The notes below the pieces were generated by a model. The model was not told the DNA's origin, ran no database searches, and was given only the letters and a program-made list of their open reading frames with translations. The position numbers and the translations under genes are program-made. Source: Pseudomonas eucalypticola (GTDB lineage Bacteria; Pseudomonadota; Gammaproteobacteria; Pseudomonadales; Pseudomonadaceae). Taken from it: a DNA stretch of 64,000 nt. The stretch spans positions 4,868,501-4,932,500 of the forward strand of contig NZ_CP056030.1 in assembly GCF_013374995.1 (NCBI RefSeq), in the 5' to 3' direction. This document shows, in pieces, positions 33,719-44,075 of this stretch. Every line of letters starts with the position of its first letter. Within the stretch, counting starts at the first letter, position 1.

Positions 33719-34170
33719 CAGGGCGCCTCGGTAATCAGGCCAACGTTACCGACACCCGCCTTCTGCAACCCGCCCATGGCGCCCATCACGGCGCCGTAGT
33801 CCACGGACTTGTCGCCACGAATGAATACCTGGGTACGTTTGCCGCCTTCGTTGCCGGCGCGGATGATCTTGGTGACGGCGTCGGTCATGGCAGGCAGGGT
33901 CATTGCCTTGTCCTGGACCTTGTCGGCGTCGACTTCGCTGCCAAGGTTCCAGTAGTAGGTCTTGTCGGCCTTGATCGAAATGGTCAGGACCTGGGTGTTG
34001 TTGTCCTGGGGCAAGGCTTCGCTGGAAACCTTGGGCAGGTCAACCTTCACGCCCTGGTTGAGCATCGGTGCGGTGACCATGAAGATAACCAGCAGTACCA
34101 ACATCACGTCGATGTAGGGCACCACGTTCATCTCGGCGACCGGCTTGCGTTTCTGGCGAACTCGGGCCAT
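33718..34170 (-). CDS. tolR: Tol-Pal proton-channel subunit TolR
   Basis: 150 residues. An N-terminal membrane helix carries the essential Asp (P-Y-I-D-V-M-L-V-L-L, near 21), as in ExbD/MotB, with a periplasmic domain after it. It forms the proton channel with TolQ. Fourteen bases after tolQ. Confidence 0.96.
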   Translation of the reverse strand: MARVRQKRKPVAEMNVVPYIDVMLVLLVIFMVTAPMLNQGVKVDLPKVSSEALPQDNNTQVLTISIKADKTYYWNLGSEVDADKVQDKAMTLPAMTDAVTKIIRAGNEGGKRTQVFIRGDKSVDYGAVMGAMGGLQKAGVGNVGLITEAP

Positions 34171-34184
34171 GGGTAATTACCTGC

Positions 34185-34880
34185 TCACTCTTCGCTGGTG
34201 TGCACTTTACGGTGCAGGATGGCCTGGAACTCGTCAGCGAACGTGTAGTAGCGGCTGATCAAGGTTTCGCTGCGGGCGGCAAAGCGGTTGTAGGCGATGA
34301 CCGCCGGGATGGCCGCGAACAGGCCGATGGCGGTGGCCACCAGGGCTTCGGAAATACCCGGGGCAACGGTGGCCAGGGTGGCCTGCTGGGCGCCGGCCAG
34401 GCCGCGGAAGGAGTTCATGATGCCCCACACGGTACCGAACAGGCCGATATACGGGCTCACCGAGCCGACGGTGGCCAGGAACGGCAGGGTCTGCTCCAGT
34501 TTTTCTTCCTCGCGGGAGATGGCCACGCGCATGGCACGGCCAACGCCGTCCATGACCGCGTCAGGGTCCACACCCGGCTGCTGGCGCAGGCGCGAGAATT
34601 CCTTGAAGCCGGCGCGGAAGACCTGCTCCACGCCCGAATCCGGGTCAGGGTTGCTGCCGGCCTGGCGGTAGAGCTTGGACAGGTCGATACCTGACCAGAA
34701 ACGCTCCTCGAAAGTGTCCAGTGCACGGCGGCCGGCACGGATCAGTGCGCTGCGCTGAAAAATCATGACCCATGAAGTGACCGAGGCGGCCACCAGAATC
34801 AGCATCACCAGCTGCACAACCACGCTGGCATTGCTGACCAAGCTCCACATGGAGGTATGGTCGACGACGTTAGCTTCCAC
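34185..34880 (-). CDS. tolQ: Tol-Pal proton-channel subunit TolQ
   Basis: 231 residues from GTG 34880 (GGAG 7 bases upstream; longer upstream in-frame starts would overlap ybgC and lack a ribosome-binding site). Three membrane helices; the conserved P-Y-I-G-L-F-G-T-V-W-G-I-M and A-I-P-A-V-I-A-Y-N-R-F motifs of the MotA/TolQ/ExbB family are present. Second gene of the ybgC-tolQRAB-oprL-cpoB operon. Confidence 0.96.
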   Translation of the reverse strand: MEANVVDHTSMWSLVSNASVVVQLVMLILVAASVTSWVMIFQRSALIRAGRRALDTFEERFWSGIDLSKLYRQAGSNPDPDSGVEQVFRAGFKEFSRLRQQPGVDPDAVMDGVGRAMRVAISREEEKLEQTLPFLATVGSVSPYIGLFGTVWGIMNSFRGLAGAQQATLATVAPGISEALVATAIGLFAAIPAVIAYNRFAARSETLISRYYTFADEFQAILHRKVHTSEE

Positions 34881-34882
34881 GC

Positions 34883-35338
34883 TTAATCTCCTGCTATTGA
34901 GTGTGTACCCGGGCCGTCTGCGGCAGCGAAGGCCGCGCGCAGAGCTTCGGGAATGGCCCGGGGTTTGAAAGTATCGGCGCGCACGCAGGCCACCAAAAAC
35001 TGCCCTTCGCAGAGCAGCGTCATATCCGCTTCGCGCCACACCTGCTGTTTGAAGCGCAGGCTGGCACGATTCAATTCAATTACTTGCGCGGTCACCAGCA
35101 GTTCGTCGTCCAGACGCGCTGGCACCCGGTAACTCGCTTCACTGGAGTGCACCACGAACAGCAGGTTCTCGCGTGCCAGAACCGACTGCACGAAACCCAG
35201 TTCACGCAGCCTTTCGGTGCGTGCCCGCTCCATGAACTTGAGATAGTTGACGTAATAAACGACGCCGCCCGCATCGGTGTCTTCGTAATAGACGCGACAG
35301 CGATGTGCGAACGACCCAACCCCATTTTGCGCGCGCAT
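34883..35338 (-). CDS. ybgC: Acyl-CoA thioesterase YbgC
   Basis: 151 residues. A hot-dog fold thioesterase with the active-site [12 protein letters not shown] (Asp near 21) and the following [11 protein letters not shown]. It hydrolyses short acyl-CoA or acyl-ACP esters and is the usual first gene of tol-pal operons, two bases from tolQ. Confidence 0.95.
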   Translation of the reverse strand: MRAQNGVGSFAHRCRVYYEDTDAGGVVYYVNYLKFMERARTERLRELGFVQSVLARENLLFVVHSSEASYRVPARLDDELLVTAQVIELNRASLRFKQQVWREADMTLLCEGQFLVACVRADTFKPRAIPEALRAAFAAADGPGTHSIAGD

Positions 35339-35474
35339 ACTCTAGTGCTTACTCCTCAGGTTGCCAATCCGCCCAGGCAACTGTTTTTTCTTCGTTTTCG
35401 CGCCGTTCAGGTGGTGCAAAACCTCGTCTGCACCCTAGGACCGCAAAAACCTCAATTAAATCGCCACCATCGGC

Positions 35475-36533
35475 TTATTCGTCTTCTGGATCGACGAACT
35501 GTTCCACCACTGGCAGCTCGCCGAGGCGCCCCGGCACGTTGAGGCCGAAATGCAGGTAGGCGTGGCGGGTGACCACCCTGCCCCGCGGAGTGCGCATGAT
35601 ATAGCCTTGCTGGATCAGGTAGGGTTCCAGCACATCCTCGATGGTGTGGCGCTCTTCGCTGATAGCCGCGGCCAGGCTGTCGACACCGACTGGCCCACCG
35701 TCGAACTTCTCGATCATGGTCAACAGCAGGCGCCGGTCCTGGTGGTCGAAGCCGCGCTCGTCGACGTCCAGCAGGTTCAACGCCAGGTCGGCGATGGGCT
35801 TGGTGATGTGCCCCTTGCCGCGCACTTCGGCGAAGTCGCGTACCCGGCGCAACAGCCGGTTGGCGATGCGCGGGGTGCCACGGGCACGGCGCGCGATCTC
35901 ATAGGCGCCTTCGTCCTCGACCGGCAAACCGAGAATGGTGCCGGAGCGGCTGACGATGGTGGCCAGGTCCGCGGTGCTGTAGAACTCCAGGCGCTGGACG
36001 ATGCCGAAGCGGTCACGCAGCGGGTTGGTCAGCATGCCGGCGCGGGTCGTGGCCCCCACCAGGGTGAAAGGCGGCAGGTCGAGCTTGATGGAGCGGGCGG
36101 CCGGGCCTTCACCGATCATGATGTCCAGCTGGAAGTCTTCCATGGCCGGGTACAGCACTTCCTCGACGATGGGCGACAACCGGTGGATTTCGTCGATGAA
36201 CAGCACATCATGCGGTTCGAGGTTGGTCAGCAGCGCGGCCAGGTCACCTGGGCGCTCCAGCACCGGGCCCGAGGTACTCTTGATCGACACGCCCATTTCC
36301 TGGGCAATGATGTTGGCCAGGGTGGTCTTGCCCAGCCCGGGCGGGCCGAAGATGAGGGTGTGGTCCAGGGATTCGTTGCGCCCGCGCGCGGCCTGGATGA
36401 ACAACTCCATCTGCTCGCGCACGGTCGGCTGGCCGATGTATTCGGCCAGGCTCAGGGGGCGAATGGCCCGGTCCTGTTGTTCTTCCCGATCACGGCCCGT
36501 GGTGGCGGCGATCAGGCGGTCGGCTTCGATCAC
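35475..36533 (-). CDS. ruvB: Holliday junction branch-migration ATPase RuvB
   Basis: 352 residues from GTG 36533. AAA+ ATPase with Walker [10 protein letters not shown] near 63-71, Walker B D-E-I-H near 115, sensor G-A-T-T-R-A-G and a C-terminal winged helix that contacts DNA. It forms hexameric motors on Holliday junctions with RuvA. Adjacent to ruvA with no intervening base. Confidence 0.98.
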   Translation of the reverse strand: MIEADRLIAATTGRDREEQQDRAIRPLSLAEYIGQPTVREQMELFIQAARGRNESLDHTLIFGPPGLGKTTLANIIAQEMGVSIKSTSGPVLERPGDLAALLTNLEPHDVLFIDEIHRLSPIVEEVLYPAMEDFQLDIMIGEGPAARSIKLDLPPFTLVGATTRAGMLTNPLRDRFGIVQRLEFYSTADLATIVSRSGTILGLPVEDEGAYEIARRARGTPRIANRLLRRVRDFAEVRGKGHITKPIADLALNLLDVDERGFDHQDRRLLLTMIEKFDGGPVGVDSLAAAISEERHTIEDVLEPYLIQQGYIMRTPRGRVVTRHAYLHFGLNVPGRLGELPVVEQFVDPEDE

Positions 36534-37142
36534 TTAAATCATTCCCTTCAGGGCGTGGCGAATCAGCTCTTCGCTGCTCAGGCCTTTGGTCTTGATGGCC
36601 GATACCGCCTTGCTGGCTTCCTGGGGTTTGTAGCCCAGCGAAATCAAGGCGCTGACCGCGTCCGCCTCGGCGGTGGCCACGGGCGCCGCGGTATTGGGGC
36701 CGGTAGGCATCAGCTCGAACATCGCCGGCGCGGTTTCCCAGGCCTTGAAGCGGTCCTTGAGCTCGACCAGCAGGCGCTCGGCGGTTTTCTTGCCCACCCC
36801 TGGCACCTTGGTCAGGGCAGAGGCATCCTGGGCCTGCACGCAGCGCACCAGCTCATCCACATCCAGGCTGGACATCAGTGCCAGGGCCAGCTTCGGGCCT
36901 ACGCCGTTGAGGCGAATGAGCTCGCGGAACAGCTCGCGCTCGCGTTTTTCAAAGAAGCCGTAGAGTAACTGAGCATCCTCGCGCACCACCAGATGGGTGT
37001 GCAAAGTCACCGGCTGGCCGACCGGCGGCAGACGGTAGAGGGTGGTCATCGGCACTTCCAGCTCGTAGCCCAGGCCGTTGACGTCGAGAATCAGGTGCGG
37101 CGGCTGCTTTTCCGCCAGGGTGCCGCGCAAACGTCCAATCAC
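36534..37142 (-). CDS. ruvA: Holliday junction recognition protein RuvA
   Basis: 202 residues from GTG 37142. N-terminal OB fold (M-I-G-R-L-R-G-T-L), two helix-hairpin-helix motifs (L-N-G-V-G-P-K-L-A and V-P-G-V-G-K-K-T-A) that bind the junction, and a C-terminal RuvB-binding helix bundle. Between ruvC (98 bases upstream) and ruvB. Confidence 0.98.
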   Translation of the reverse strand: MIGRLRGTLAEKQPPHLILDVNGLGYELEVPMTTLYRLPPVGQPVTLHTHLVVREDAQLLYGFFEKRERELFRELIRLNGVGPKLALALMSSLDVDELVRCVQAQDASALTKVPGVGKKTAERLLVELKDRFKAWETAPAMFELMPTGPNTAAPVATAEADAVSALISLGYKPQEASKAVSAIKTKGLSSEELIRHALKGMI

Positions 37143-37240
37143 TGTCCAATCCTATAGTCGCGATACCGGCAGGCAATGCCCGCCATCATTGCAGGCCTTA
37201 CGCGGCATGCAAGTCAAAAATCTTCAGCAGATGATGCCAG

Positions 37241-37765
37241 TCACAACCGCAGGCGCCCGCCGCGGCTGCGCGCCGTGCTCAGGCCATGGGGAATCAGGCT
37301 TGAACGCGTGTGGGCGTGGGTCAGGGCAATGGCCAGGGCATCGGAGGCGTCCATCTGCGGCTTGGCCACCAGCTTGAGCAGGTGCATGACCATCATCTGT
37401 ACCTGCTCTTTGTTGGCACTACCGGTACCGGCGACGGCCTGCTTGATCTGGGTGGCGGAATACTCGGCCACTTCCAGGCCTTCCTCCATGGCCGCGACGA
37501 TCGCCGCGCCACGCGCCTGCCCCAGCTTCAGCGCCGAGTCGGCGTTGCGCGCCATGAATACTTTTTCAATGCCCATGGTGACCGGGCCATAGGTCTGGAC
37601 CACCTCGCGCACGCCACGAAAGATGATCTGCAAGCGCGCCTGCAGCTCACCGCCACCGGTGCGGATGCACCCCGAAGCCACGTACTCGCAGCCGCGGCCG
37701 GTGTCTCGCACCACACCATAGCCGGTGACCCGTGAACCGGGGTCGATACCAAGAATTAACGTCAT
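37241..37765 (-). CDS. ruvC: Holliday junction endonuclease RuvC
   Basis: 174 residues. RNase-H fold with the acidic active site: Asp7 (L-G-I-D-P-G-S), Glu66 region (G-I-E-K-V-F), and the C-terminal [10 protein letters not shown] pair. It cuts Holliday junctions after RuvAB branch migration. Same operon as ruvAB. Confidence 0.98.
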   Translation of the reverse strand: MTLILGIDPGSRVTGYGVVRDTGRGCEYVASGCIRTGGGELQARLQIIFRGVREVVQTYGPVTMGIEKVFMARNADSALKLGQARGAAIVAAMEEGLEVAEYSATQIKQAVAGTGSANKEQVQMMVMHLLKLVAKPQMDASDALAIALTHAHTRSSLIPHGLSTARSRGGRLRL

Positions 37766-37783
37766 AAAGCCTGCAGCATGAAG

Positions 37784-37847
37784 GGCCGGAAAGCAGAAAC
37801 CGGAGCGGCAAAGCCGCGCCCATTGGCGCGATTCTGCTGCTCCGGCC
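37784..37847. repeat. Imperfect inverted repeat between yebC and ruvC
   Basis: GGCCGGAAAGCAGAA (37784-37798) is complementary, apart from a bulge, to TTCTGCTGCTCCGGCC (37832-37847). With no T-run it may be a processing or weak termination site after yebC, rather than a simple terminator. Confidence 0.4.
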
Positions 37848-37871
37848 TCAAGAGTAGAACGTGGCGCGGGA

Positions 37872-38618
<747 letters not shown>

Positions 38619-38660
38619 AACAACTCCGTAATTCTTCTGTAAAACAATTGCAGATGTTTC

Positions 38661-38727
38661 TGTGGGAGCGGGCTTGCCGGCGAGCTGTTCAAGTCTCCAA
38701 CACCTCGCTGGCAAGCCAGCTCCCACA
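38661..38727. repeat. Pseudomonas REP-type inverted repeat
   Basis: TGTGGGAGCGGGCTTGCC at 38661-38678 and its near-complement ending GGCAAGCCAGCTCCCACA at 38710-38727 make a long hairpin between yebC and aspS. It matches the widespread P. putida/fluorescens REP type. Only this one copy of this type is seen in the window. Confidence 0.88.
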
Positions 38728-38767
38728 AAAACAGCGTTCCCCAGGGAAATAAACCTGTCTGCCATGT

Positions 38768-38791
38768 GAAAAGCGCATCCGAAGATGCGCT
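38768..38791 (-). terminator. Terminator after aspS
   Basis: AGCGCATC (38772-38779) and GATGCGCT (38784-38791) form an 8-bp stem with a CGAA loop; four T follow on the minus strand. Confidence 0.8.
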
Positions 38792-38803
38792 CTGGTTCAG
38801 CTC

Positions 38804-40579
38804 TTACTCAGCCTTGGGCTGTTCGCGCAGGCGAATGTGCAGCTCGCGCAGTGCCTTGGCGTCCACCAGGCCTGGGGCCTGGGTCATGACACAGGCGGCG
38901 CTCTGGGTTTTCGGGAAGGCGATCACTTCGCGGATCGACTGGGCGCCGGTCATCAACATCACCAGGCGGTCGAGGCCGAAGGCCAGGCCACCGTGGGGCG
39001 GCGCGCCGTATTTCAGGGCGTCGAGCAGGAAGCCGAACTTCTCTTCCTGTTCCGCTTCGTTGATGCCCAGCAGACGGAACACCGCCTGTTGCATCTCCTT
39101 GCGGTGGATACGGATCGAACCGCCACCCAGCTCGGTGCCGTTCAACACCATGTCGTAGGCGCGCGACAGGGCGGTGGCCGGGTTGGCCTCCAGCTCTTCG
39201 GGCGAGCACTTCGGCGCGGTGAACGGGTGGTGCAGCGCGGTGAAGCTGCCGTCTTCGTTCTCCTCGAACATCGGGAAGTCGACGACCCACATCGGAGCCC
39301 ACTCGCAGGTGTGCAGGTTGAAGTCGTTGCCCACCTTCAGACGCAGCGCGCCCAGGGCCTCGCTGACGATCTTGGCCTTGTCGGCACCGAAGAACACGAT
39401 GTCGCCATCAACGGCGCCCACGCGGTCCAGGATAGTGTTGAGCGCGGCTTCCGGGATGTTCTTGACGATAGGCGACTGCAGGCCTTCGACGCCCTTGGCG
39501 CGTTCGTTGACCTTGATGTATGCCAGGCCCTTGGCACCGTAGATGCCGACGAACTTGGTGTAGTCGTCGATCTTGCTGCGCGGCATGCTGGCACCGCCGG
39601 GCACGCGCAGGGCGGCAACGCGGCATTTCGGGTCGTTGGCCGGGCCGCTGAACACCTTGAATTCCACGTCCTTGAGCTGGTCGGCAACGTCGACCAGTTC
39701 CAGTGGGTTACGCAGGTCCGGCTTGTCGGAACCGTAGCGGCGCATGGCTTCTTCGAAGGTCATGTGCGGGAACTCGCCGAATTCCAGGTCCAGCACTTCC
39801 TTGAACAGGTTGCGGATCATGCCTTCGGTCAGGCCCATGATGTCTTCCTCGTTGAGGAAGCTGGTCTCGATGTCGATCTGAGTGAACTCAGGCTGACGGT
39901 CGGCACGCAGGTCTTCGTCGCGGAAGCACTTGGCGATCTGGTAGTAGCGGTCGAAACCGGCCACCATCAGCAGCTGCTTGAACAGTTGCGGCGACTGCGG
40001 CAGGGCGAAGAAGCTGCCGGCGTGGGTGCGGCTCGGCACCAGGTAGTCGCGCGCCCCCTCGGGGGTGGCACGGGTCAGGATCGGCGTTTCGACGTCCAGG
40101 AAGCCGTTTTCGTCCAGGAAGCGACGGATGCTGGTGGTCATGCGCGAGCGCAGACGCAGCTTCTCGGCCATTTCCGGGCGGCGCAGGTCGATGAAGCGAT
40201 AGCGCAGGCGGGTTTCTTCACCGACATCGGAGAATTCGTTCAGCGGGAACGGTGGGGTTTCCGCTTCGTTCAGCACTTCCAGCTCGTAACCCAGCACTTC
40301 GATCTGGCCGGAAGCCATGTTCGGGTTGACGGCGCCGGCAGGGCGCAGGCGCACCTTGCCGGTGACCTTGACCACGTATTCGCTGCGCACGCGGTCGGCG
40401 GCGGCGAAGGTATCGGCGCGATCCGGGTCGAAGACCACCTGGGCCAGACCTTCACGATCACGGATATCGAGGAAAATCACCCCGCCATGGTCGCGACGGC
40501 GGTGGACCCAGCCGCAAAGGGTGATTTCCTGACCGTCCAGGGTCTCGTTCAGTTGGCCGCAATAATGGCTGCGCATCAT
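38804..40579 (-). CDS. aspS: Aspartyl-tRNA synthetase
   Basis: 591 residues, full bacterial length. OB-fold anticodon-binding domain (about 1-105), class II catalytic core with motif 2 [14 protein letters not shown], a bacterial insertion (GAD) domain around 290-420, and motif 3 G-L-D-R-L near 535. In Pseudomonas this enzyme is usually non-discriminating, also charging tRNA-Asn for GatCAB; the sequence alone does not show which. Confidence 0.98.
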   Translation of the reverse strand: MMRSHYCGQLNETLDGQEITLCGWVHRRRDHGGVIFLDIRDREGLAQVVFDPDRADTFAAADRVRSEYVVKVTGKVRLRPAGAVNPNMASGQIEVLGYELEVLNEAETPPFPLNEFSDVGEETRLRYRFIDLRRPEMAEKLRLRSRMTTSIRRFLDENGFLDVETPILTRATPEGARDYLVPSRTHAGSFFALPQSPQLFKQLLMVAGFDRYYQIAKCFRDEDLRADRQPEFTQIDIETSFLNEEDIMGLTEGMIRNLFKEVLDLEFGEFPHMTFEEAMRRYGSDKPDLRNPLELVDVADQLKDVEFKVFSGPANDPKCRVAALRVPGGASMPRSKIDDYTKFVGIYGAKGLAYIKVNERAKGVEGLQSPIVKNIPEAALNTILDRVGAVDGDIVFFGADKAKIVSEALGALRLKVGNDFNLHTCEWAPMWVVDFPMFEENEDGSFTALHHPFTAPKCSPEELEANPATALSRAYDMVLNGTELGGGSIRIHRKEMQQAVFRLLGINEAEQEEKFGFLLDALKYGAPPHGGLAFGLDRLVMLMTGAQSIREVIAFPKTQSAACVMTQAPGLVDAKALRELHIRLREQPKAE

Positions 40580-40673
40580 GATGGTGGTTTCGCTTCTCGT
40601 ATTCGGTATTCGGAAAAAGGCTTGCTAGCCCTGGCTGGGCTAATAGTGCAAGACCCTGCGGGTGCAGTTCAAC

Positions 40674-40895
40674 TCAATCGGCCTTGTCGCCGCCCGCCAG
40701 ATTCTTTTTGCTGCCGGTCTTGAAGTCGGTCTCGTACCAGCCGGTGCCGCTCAGACGGAAGCCAGGCATGGAAAGCATCTTCTTCAGCTCGGGGGCCTCG
40801 CAGGCCGGGCAGTCGGTCAGGGGCGACGCACTGATTTTCTGGATGACTTCCATCTGGTGACCACAGGAAGCACATTGATAGTCGTACATGGGCAT
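40674..40895 (-). CDS. FmdB-family zinc-ribbon protein
   Basis: 73 residues from ATG 40895 (M-P-M-Y-D-Y-Q-C, the family's typical start; an upstream ATG at 40937 adds 14 unmatched residues). Two C-x2-C knuckles, C-A-S-C and C-P-A-C, bind zinc. Family function is poorly known, often near aspS in Pseudomonas. It lies upstream of aspS's own start on the opposite side of the gap, same strand, so may be co-transcribed with it. Confidence 0.9.
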   Translation of the reverse strand: MPMYDYQCASCGHQMEVIQKISASPLTDCPACEAPELKKMLSMPGFRLSGTGWYETDFKTGSKKNLAGGDKAD

Positions 40896-41022
40896 GGGAA
40901 TGTCTCGGCAAACAAGTACACGGCACGGCCGCGCCACGCGGCAAAGCGCGGGATTATATCCTTATACCGCGCGACTTGCAGCCGTGGCGACACCCCGAAT
41001 GTCGCGCCACCCGTGCCCTCGC

Positions 41023-41355
41023 TCAATGGGCGGTGCCTTCGCGCTGCAGCAGGTGCACCACGCAGACCACGCGAATCAGCCCGCTGAAGTTCTTGACCCC
41101 GCCGTGGCGCAGGTGCACCTCGCGATCCACGTGGGACAGTATGGCATTGACCGAGCAGCCGTTGGCCGAGGCAATGCGGTCGAGAATTTTCCAGTACACC
41201 TGTTCCAGCCGCAAGCAGGTGGCGAAGCCATTGAGCCGCACCGAGCGAGAGAGCGGCTGCGCCAGCCCCATGTTGAAATCGGCGACGAATGGGTCGTCGC
41301 AAATCTTGCCCGCCGCCGACGGCAGACGAACACTTCGAGTCATTTCTCTAGTCAT
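41023..41355 (-). CDS. Ribbon-helix-helix DNA-binding protein (RHH_4)
   Basis: 110 residues from ATG 41355. The C-terminal 70 residues carry the RHH_4 signature: S-R-S-V-R-L-N-G-F-A-T-C-L-R-L-E followed by Y-W-x-I-L-D-R-I-A and H-V-D-R-E-V-H-L-R-H-G-G-V-K-N-F. Such proteins are small transcription factors whose targets are unknown. It opens a likely RHH-FmdB-aspS minus-strand run. Confidence 0.85.
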   Translation of the reverse strand: MTREMTRSVRLPSAAGKICDDPFVADFNMGLAQPLSRSVRLNGFATCLRLEQVYWKILDRIASANGCSVNAILSHVDREVHLRHGGVKNFSGLIRVVCVVHLLQREGTAH

Positions 41356-41867
41356 GATCAGCACCACATCCTTGTGTAAAAGTGCACGTGAAAAGAACAC
41401 CTGTAGTTCATCATTTCCCTGAGCCTATGAAGCCCTAACTAAATACCCACAACTAGCGGAACCGACACTTCCCTGTGTAGGAACTCATCACCATGACCCT
41501 GTATAAGTTTACCGGGGTAACCCGGCCATGCTGCTCCAACCGCGCACCGCCGGGCGTGGGCGGCGCTATTGGCAGCGTAACGATGCACCTGCCCGGGTAA
41601 TGCCCCCCCTACCCTTTAATACGACCGCCTACAGCCGCAATGACTAGCGCAAACGTTTGTTTCGCAGGGGCACCGTGACCGTCCGGGCCGCTGATTTGAG
41701 TAGGCCCACGCTTTGCTGTTAAATAGAAGCCCTGCGCTGTACACACCTTTATTACGTGTGCCCGTGCAGGCTGTGCCTGCCCCGTGAACTGCGTCTCATT
41801 TTGTCCCGATGCGCACCGTGGCGCGCCAGCTCTTCCTCGTGATCCGTCTGAACGTGAGTTAAATAAA
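41356..41867. other. Intergenic region with a LacI-operator-like palindrome
   Basis: 512 bases between divergent genes. No credible gene: the short open frames lack ribosome-binding sites. CAAACGTTTG at 41650-41659 is a perfect 10-base palindrome resembling the core of PurR/LacI-family operators. TTTGCT-TTAAATA near 41712-41726 could be part of a promoter for the cold-shock-domain gene. CCGGG-GTAA-CCCGG near 41512-41525 can form a small hairpin. Confidence 0.45.
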
Positions 41868-42470
41868 ATGTTGAAAATTGTCCACCTCCTGACGGGCGCC
41901 GCAGCCTTGCTGCTGTCAGTCATACCGAGCCTGCGGGCCGAAGCGGTACCCTACCTGCAACAACCCGATGCCATTTACCTGGCATTCTTCGGCCTGCTCA
42001 ACCTGATCCTTGCCCCAGTGATTCCCTACTGGAACAAAGGACCACGTCATCAACTGCAAAACCTGGTCAGCGTCCTGCTGGTTCTGGCCGTGGTGCTGCA
42101 AACCGTCACCTTGCTGGCACCTTTGGGCAACATCGCCGGTTTCGCCGCTATCCTGCCAAGCCTGGCCTGCGCCCTGGTGGCCGTGCTGCTGCACCTGGCG
42201 ATCAGCTTCTATACCACCAGCCCCGCCGCCGCGGCGCCTTCGTACGACATGAGCAACCGCGATACGGGCACCGTGAAGTGGTTCAACACCTCGAAGGGCT
42301 TTGGCTTTATCTCCCGCGACTCCGGCGACGATATCTTCGTGCATTTCCGGGCCATTCGCGGTGAAGGCCATCGCGTACTGGTCGAGGGCCAACGCGTGGA
42401 ATTCTCGGTCATGAACCGTGACAAGGGCCTGCAGGCCGAGGACGTGATCGCCGCTTCTCCGCGACGCTGA
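41868..42470 (+). CDS. Membrane protein with C-terminal cold-shock domain
   Basis: 200 residues from ATG 41868. Four hydrophobic segments occupy about 1-120, followed by a complete cold-shock domain (about 132-198) with [11 protein letters not shown]1 K-G-F-G-F-I and RNP2 I-F-V-H-F. Such proteins place a nucleic-acid-binding domain at the inner face of the membrane. The role is unknown; RNA localisation or cold/envelope response are possibilities. A strong terminator follows. Confidence 0.88.
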   Translation: MLKIVHLLTGAAALLLSVIPSLRAEAVPYLQQPDAIYLAFFGLLNLILAPVIPYWNKGPRHQLQNLVSVLLVLAVVLQTVTLLAPLGNIAGFAAILPSLACALVAVLLHLAISFYTTSPAAAAPSYDMSNRDTGTVKWFNTSKGFGFISRDSGDDIFVHFRAIRGEGHRVLVEGQRVEFSVMNRDKGLQAEDVIAASPRR

Positions 42471-42480
42471 TCCGCCCTGA

Positions 42481-42518
42481 AAAAAACCCGCGTTCAGCAG
42501 CAGAACGCGGGTTTTTTA
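42481..42518. terminator. Bidirectional terminator
   Basis: AACCCGCGTTC (42485-42495) and GAACGCGGGTT (42503-42513) with six T on the plus strand and six A at the start, so it serves the cold-shock-domain gene and the convergent slyX. Confidence 0.93.
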
Positions 42519-42530
42519 TTGCCCCAAACG

Positions 42531-42737
42531 TCAATAATGAGGGGGCGGTGCTTCCTGCTCGCTCAGGCCAAACTGCCCGACCATTTCCTCCTGGCGCTTG
42601 AGCAAGGCTGCCATCTGCAACTGCAGGCGCTCGACCTGGCGCTGCTGCTGCACCAGTTCGTCATTGAGGGTCTGGAGGGTGTCATCCTGGAAAGCCAGGC
42701 GACTTTCCAGCTCCATGACGCGGGCTTCAAGCGTCAT
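42531..42737 (-). CDS. slyX: SlyX-family protein
   Basis: 68 residues from ATG 42737 (GGAGG 6 bases upstream). A coiled coil ([11 protein letters not shown] then L-N-D-E-L-V-Q-Q-Q) with the tail P-P-H-Y is typical of SlyX. Function unknown. The start overlaps the HIT gene's end by 11 bases. Confidence 0.93.
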   Translation of the reverse strand: MTLEARVMELESRLAFQDDTLQTLNDELVQQQRQVERLQLQMAALLKRQEEMVGQFGLSEQEAPPPHY

Positions 42738-43164
42738 GGTCAGCCTCCAGAAACACGAAATCACTCGTCAGTACTTCACCCAGTTGTGCGCGGACCTTGG
42801 CCAGTTGTTCCACGTCATAAGGTTTGGCAGCAACTTTTCCCCATACCGGCGCTGGCCAGGCAGCGTCATCGGTGCGCCGTACTATTACATGCATGTGCAA
42901 CTGGGCAACCACATTGCCCAGGGTCGCCACGTTCATCTTATCGGCGGCATACACCTCTTTCAGAACTTGCGCCAGAAACGTGGTTTCCTGCCACAACTGA
43001 AACTGGTCGGTGTCATTGAGCTGAAACAGCTCGCTGATAGCCTCCCGGCGAGGCACCAGAATAAACCAGGGATAATTGGCATCATTGCTCAGCAGCAGCC
43101 GGCTCAGGGGAAAGTCGCCAATGACGTGAGTGTCCTGGTGCAGGCGCGAATCTAAAGAAAACAC
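42727..43164 (-). CDS. HIT-family protein
   Basis: 145 residues from GTG 43164 (GGAG 8 bases upstream). The histidine-triad motif appears as Q-L-H-M-H-V-I-V-R; the first His of the usual H-x-H-x-H is Gln here, as in many proteobacterial HIT proteins. They are nucleotide hydrolases or transferases; substrate unknown. Pairs with slyX in one operon, as in other Pseudomonas. Confidence 0.9.
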   Translation of the reverse strand: MFSLDSRLHQDTHVIGDFPLSRLLLSNDANYPWFILVPRREAISELFQLNDTDQFQLWQETTFLAQVLKEVYAADKMNVATLGNVVAQLHMHVIVRRTDDAAWPAPVWGKVAAKPYDVEQLAKVRAQLGEVLTSDFVFLEADHDA

Positions 43165-44075
43165 CGCGAGATCTCCGGCAAGGTGAAAATTTTTTTAGCA
43201 CGACCAGCCAGGAGGCTGCATGCACATACAGGATACCCGCGATTGGTCGGCGCTTCACGGACTACCGCTGCACTGTGTCCCACAACGATGTGGTACGGGG
43301 CATCGCGACGCACCAGGATGGAGCGCGCCGCACCAAAAACAGCCGATCGCCTCGTCCTCTTCCCACCCCTGGCGCGGTCGCTTGAGCGCGGGCGGAGTGC
43401 ACCGTTCGACGGGCGGATTCCCCACGGCTTCACTCAGGTTTGCCAATGTTCGACGCTCGACTAGGCTGCGAGGGGCAACCGCTACTTTTCGCACCAAAAC
43501 GGCCCAGAGTGAGTAATGCCAGTGCGCCATTCATCCGCCAAGTTCCCACCTGCCCCTGCCATCGGTAACGTTCCAGCACAGCGCCAGCGAGCCACACGAT
43601 CATTTTCGCAACGTCAAGTTCCCTGGCCCACCCCCATTTTCATTAGCCGCGGCCGCCCTCAGGAAAAAAAAGTGAAAACTTTGTCATGGCCTGGCACGTT
43701 TGAGCACGCTTGTTGCATTCGTACCCATCCAAGTCAGCAGGCGCCCCGGGATGGGGTGACTCACGACATATAACAGCAGCTGCACGGACGCCCGAGGTGT
43801 TTCGTCAGGCAGGAGGCTAGAACTTTTTTATCTATGCCATGCCCTTGAAAACAGCGCTGTAGTTGTGCAGCTTGTTGCACCCAAGCTGTGGTTTGCGACA
43901 GGGATGGAAGTTTTTGCGACGGGCACGTAAAGAAACTGCAAGATTGAGCTGAGAAGTATCGCCCTAAAGCGTCAGCGTGATATAAGTTGCGCCGACACAA
44001 AAAGAAAGAGCCGCCCAGATAATAATTCAGGTGGGACGGCAGTACTCTTCCTAAAAACCAAAGGAGCAAATCACG
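43165..44075. other. 911-base intergenic region, no gene accepted
   Basis: Both strands of 43183-43530 carry overlapping open frames (for example plus-strand ATG 43220 after AGGAGG), but codon use and composition are not convincing. The region before the porin contains its leader: a hairpin from 44010-44017 and 44032-44040 (one bulge) and the ribosome-binding site AAGGAG at 44061-44066. Possible non-coding RNA or mobile-element relic; see the findings. Confidence 0.5.

Noticed and set aside
43220..43516. Plus-strand small gene with AGGAGG four bases before ATG
   Set aside because: Spacing is short, the protein is Arg/Ser/Pro-rich without a recognisable pattern, and overlapping frames exist on both strands; kept only as a finding.
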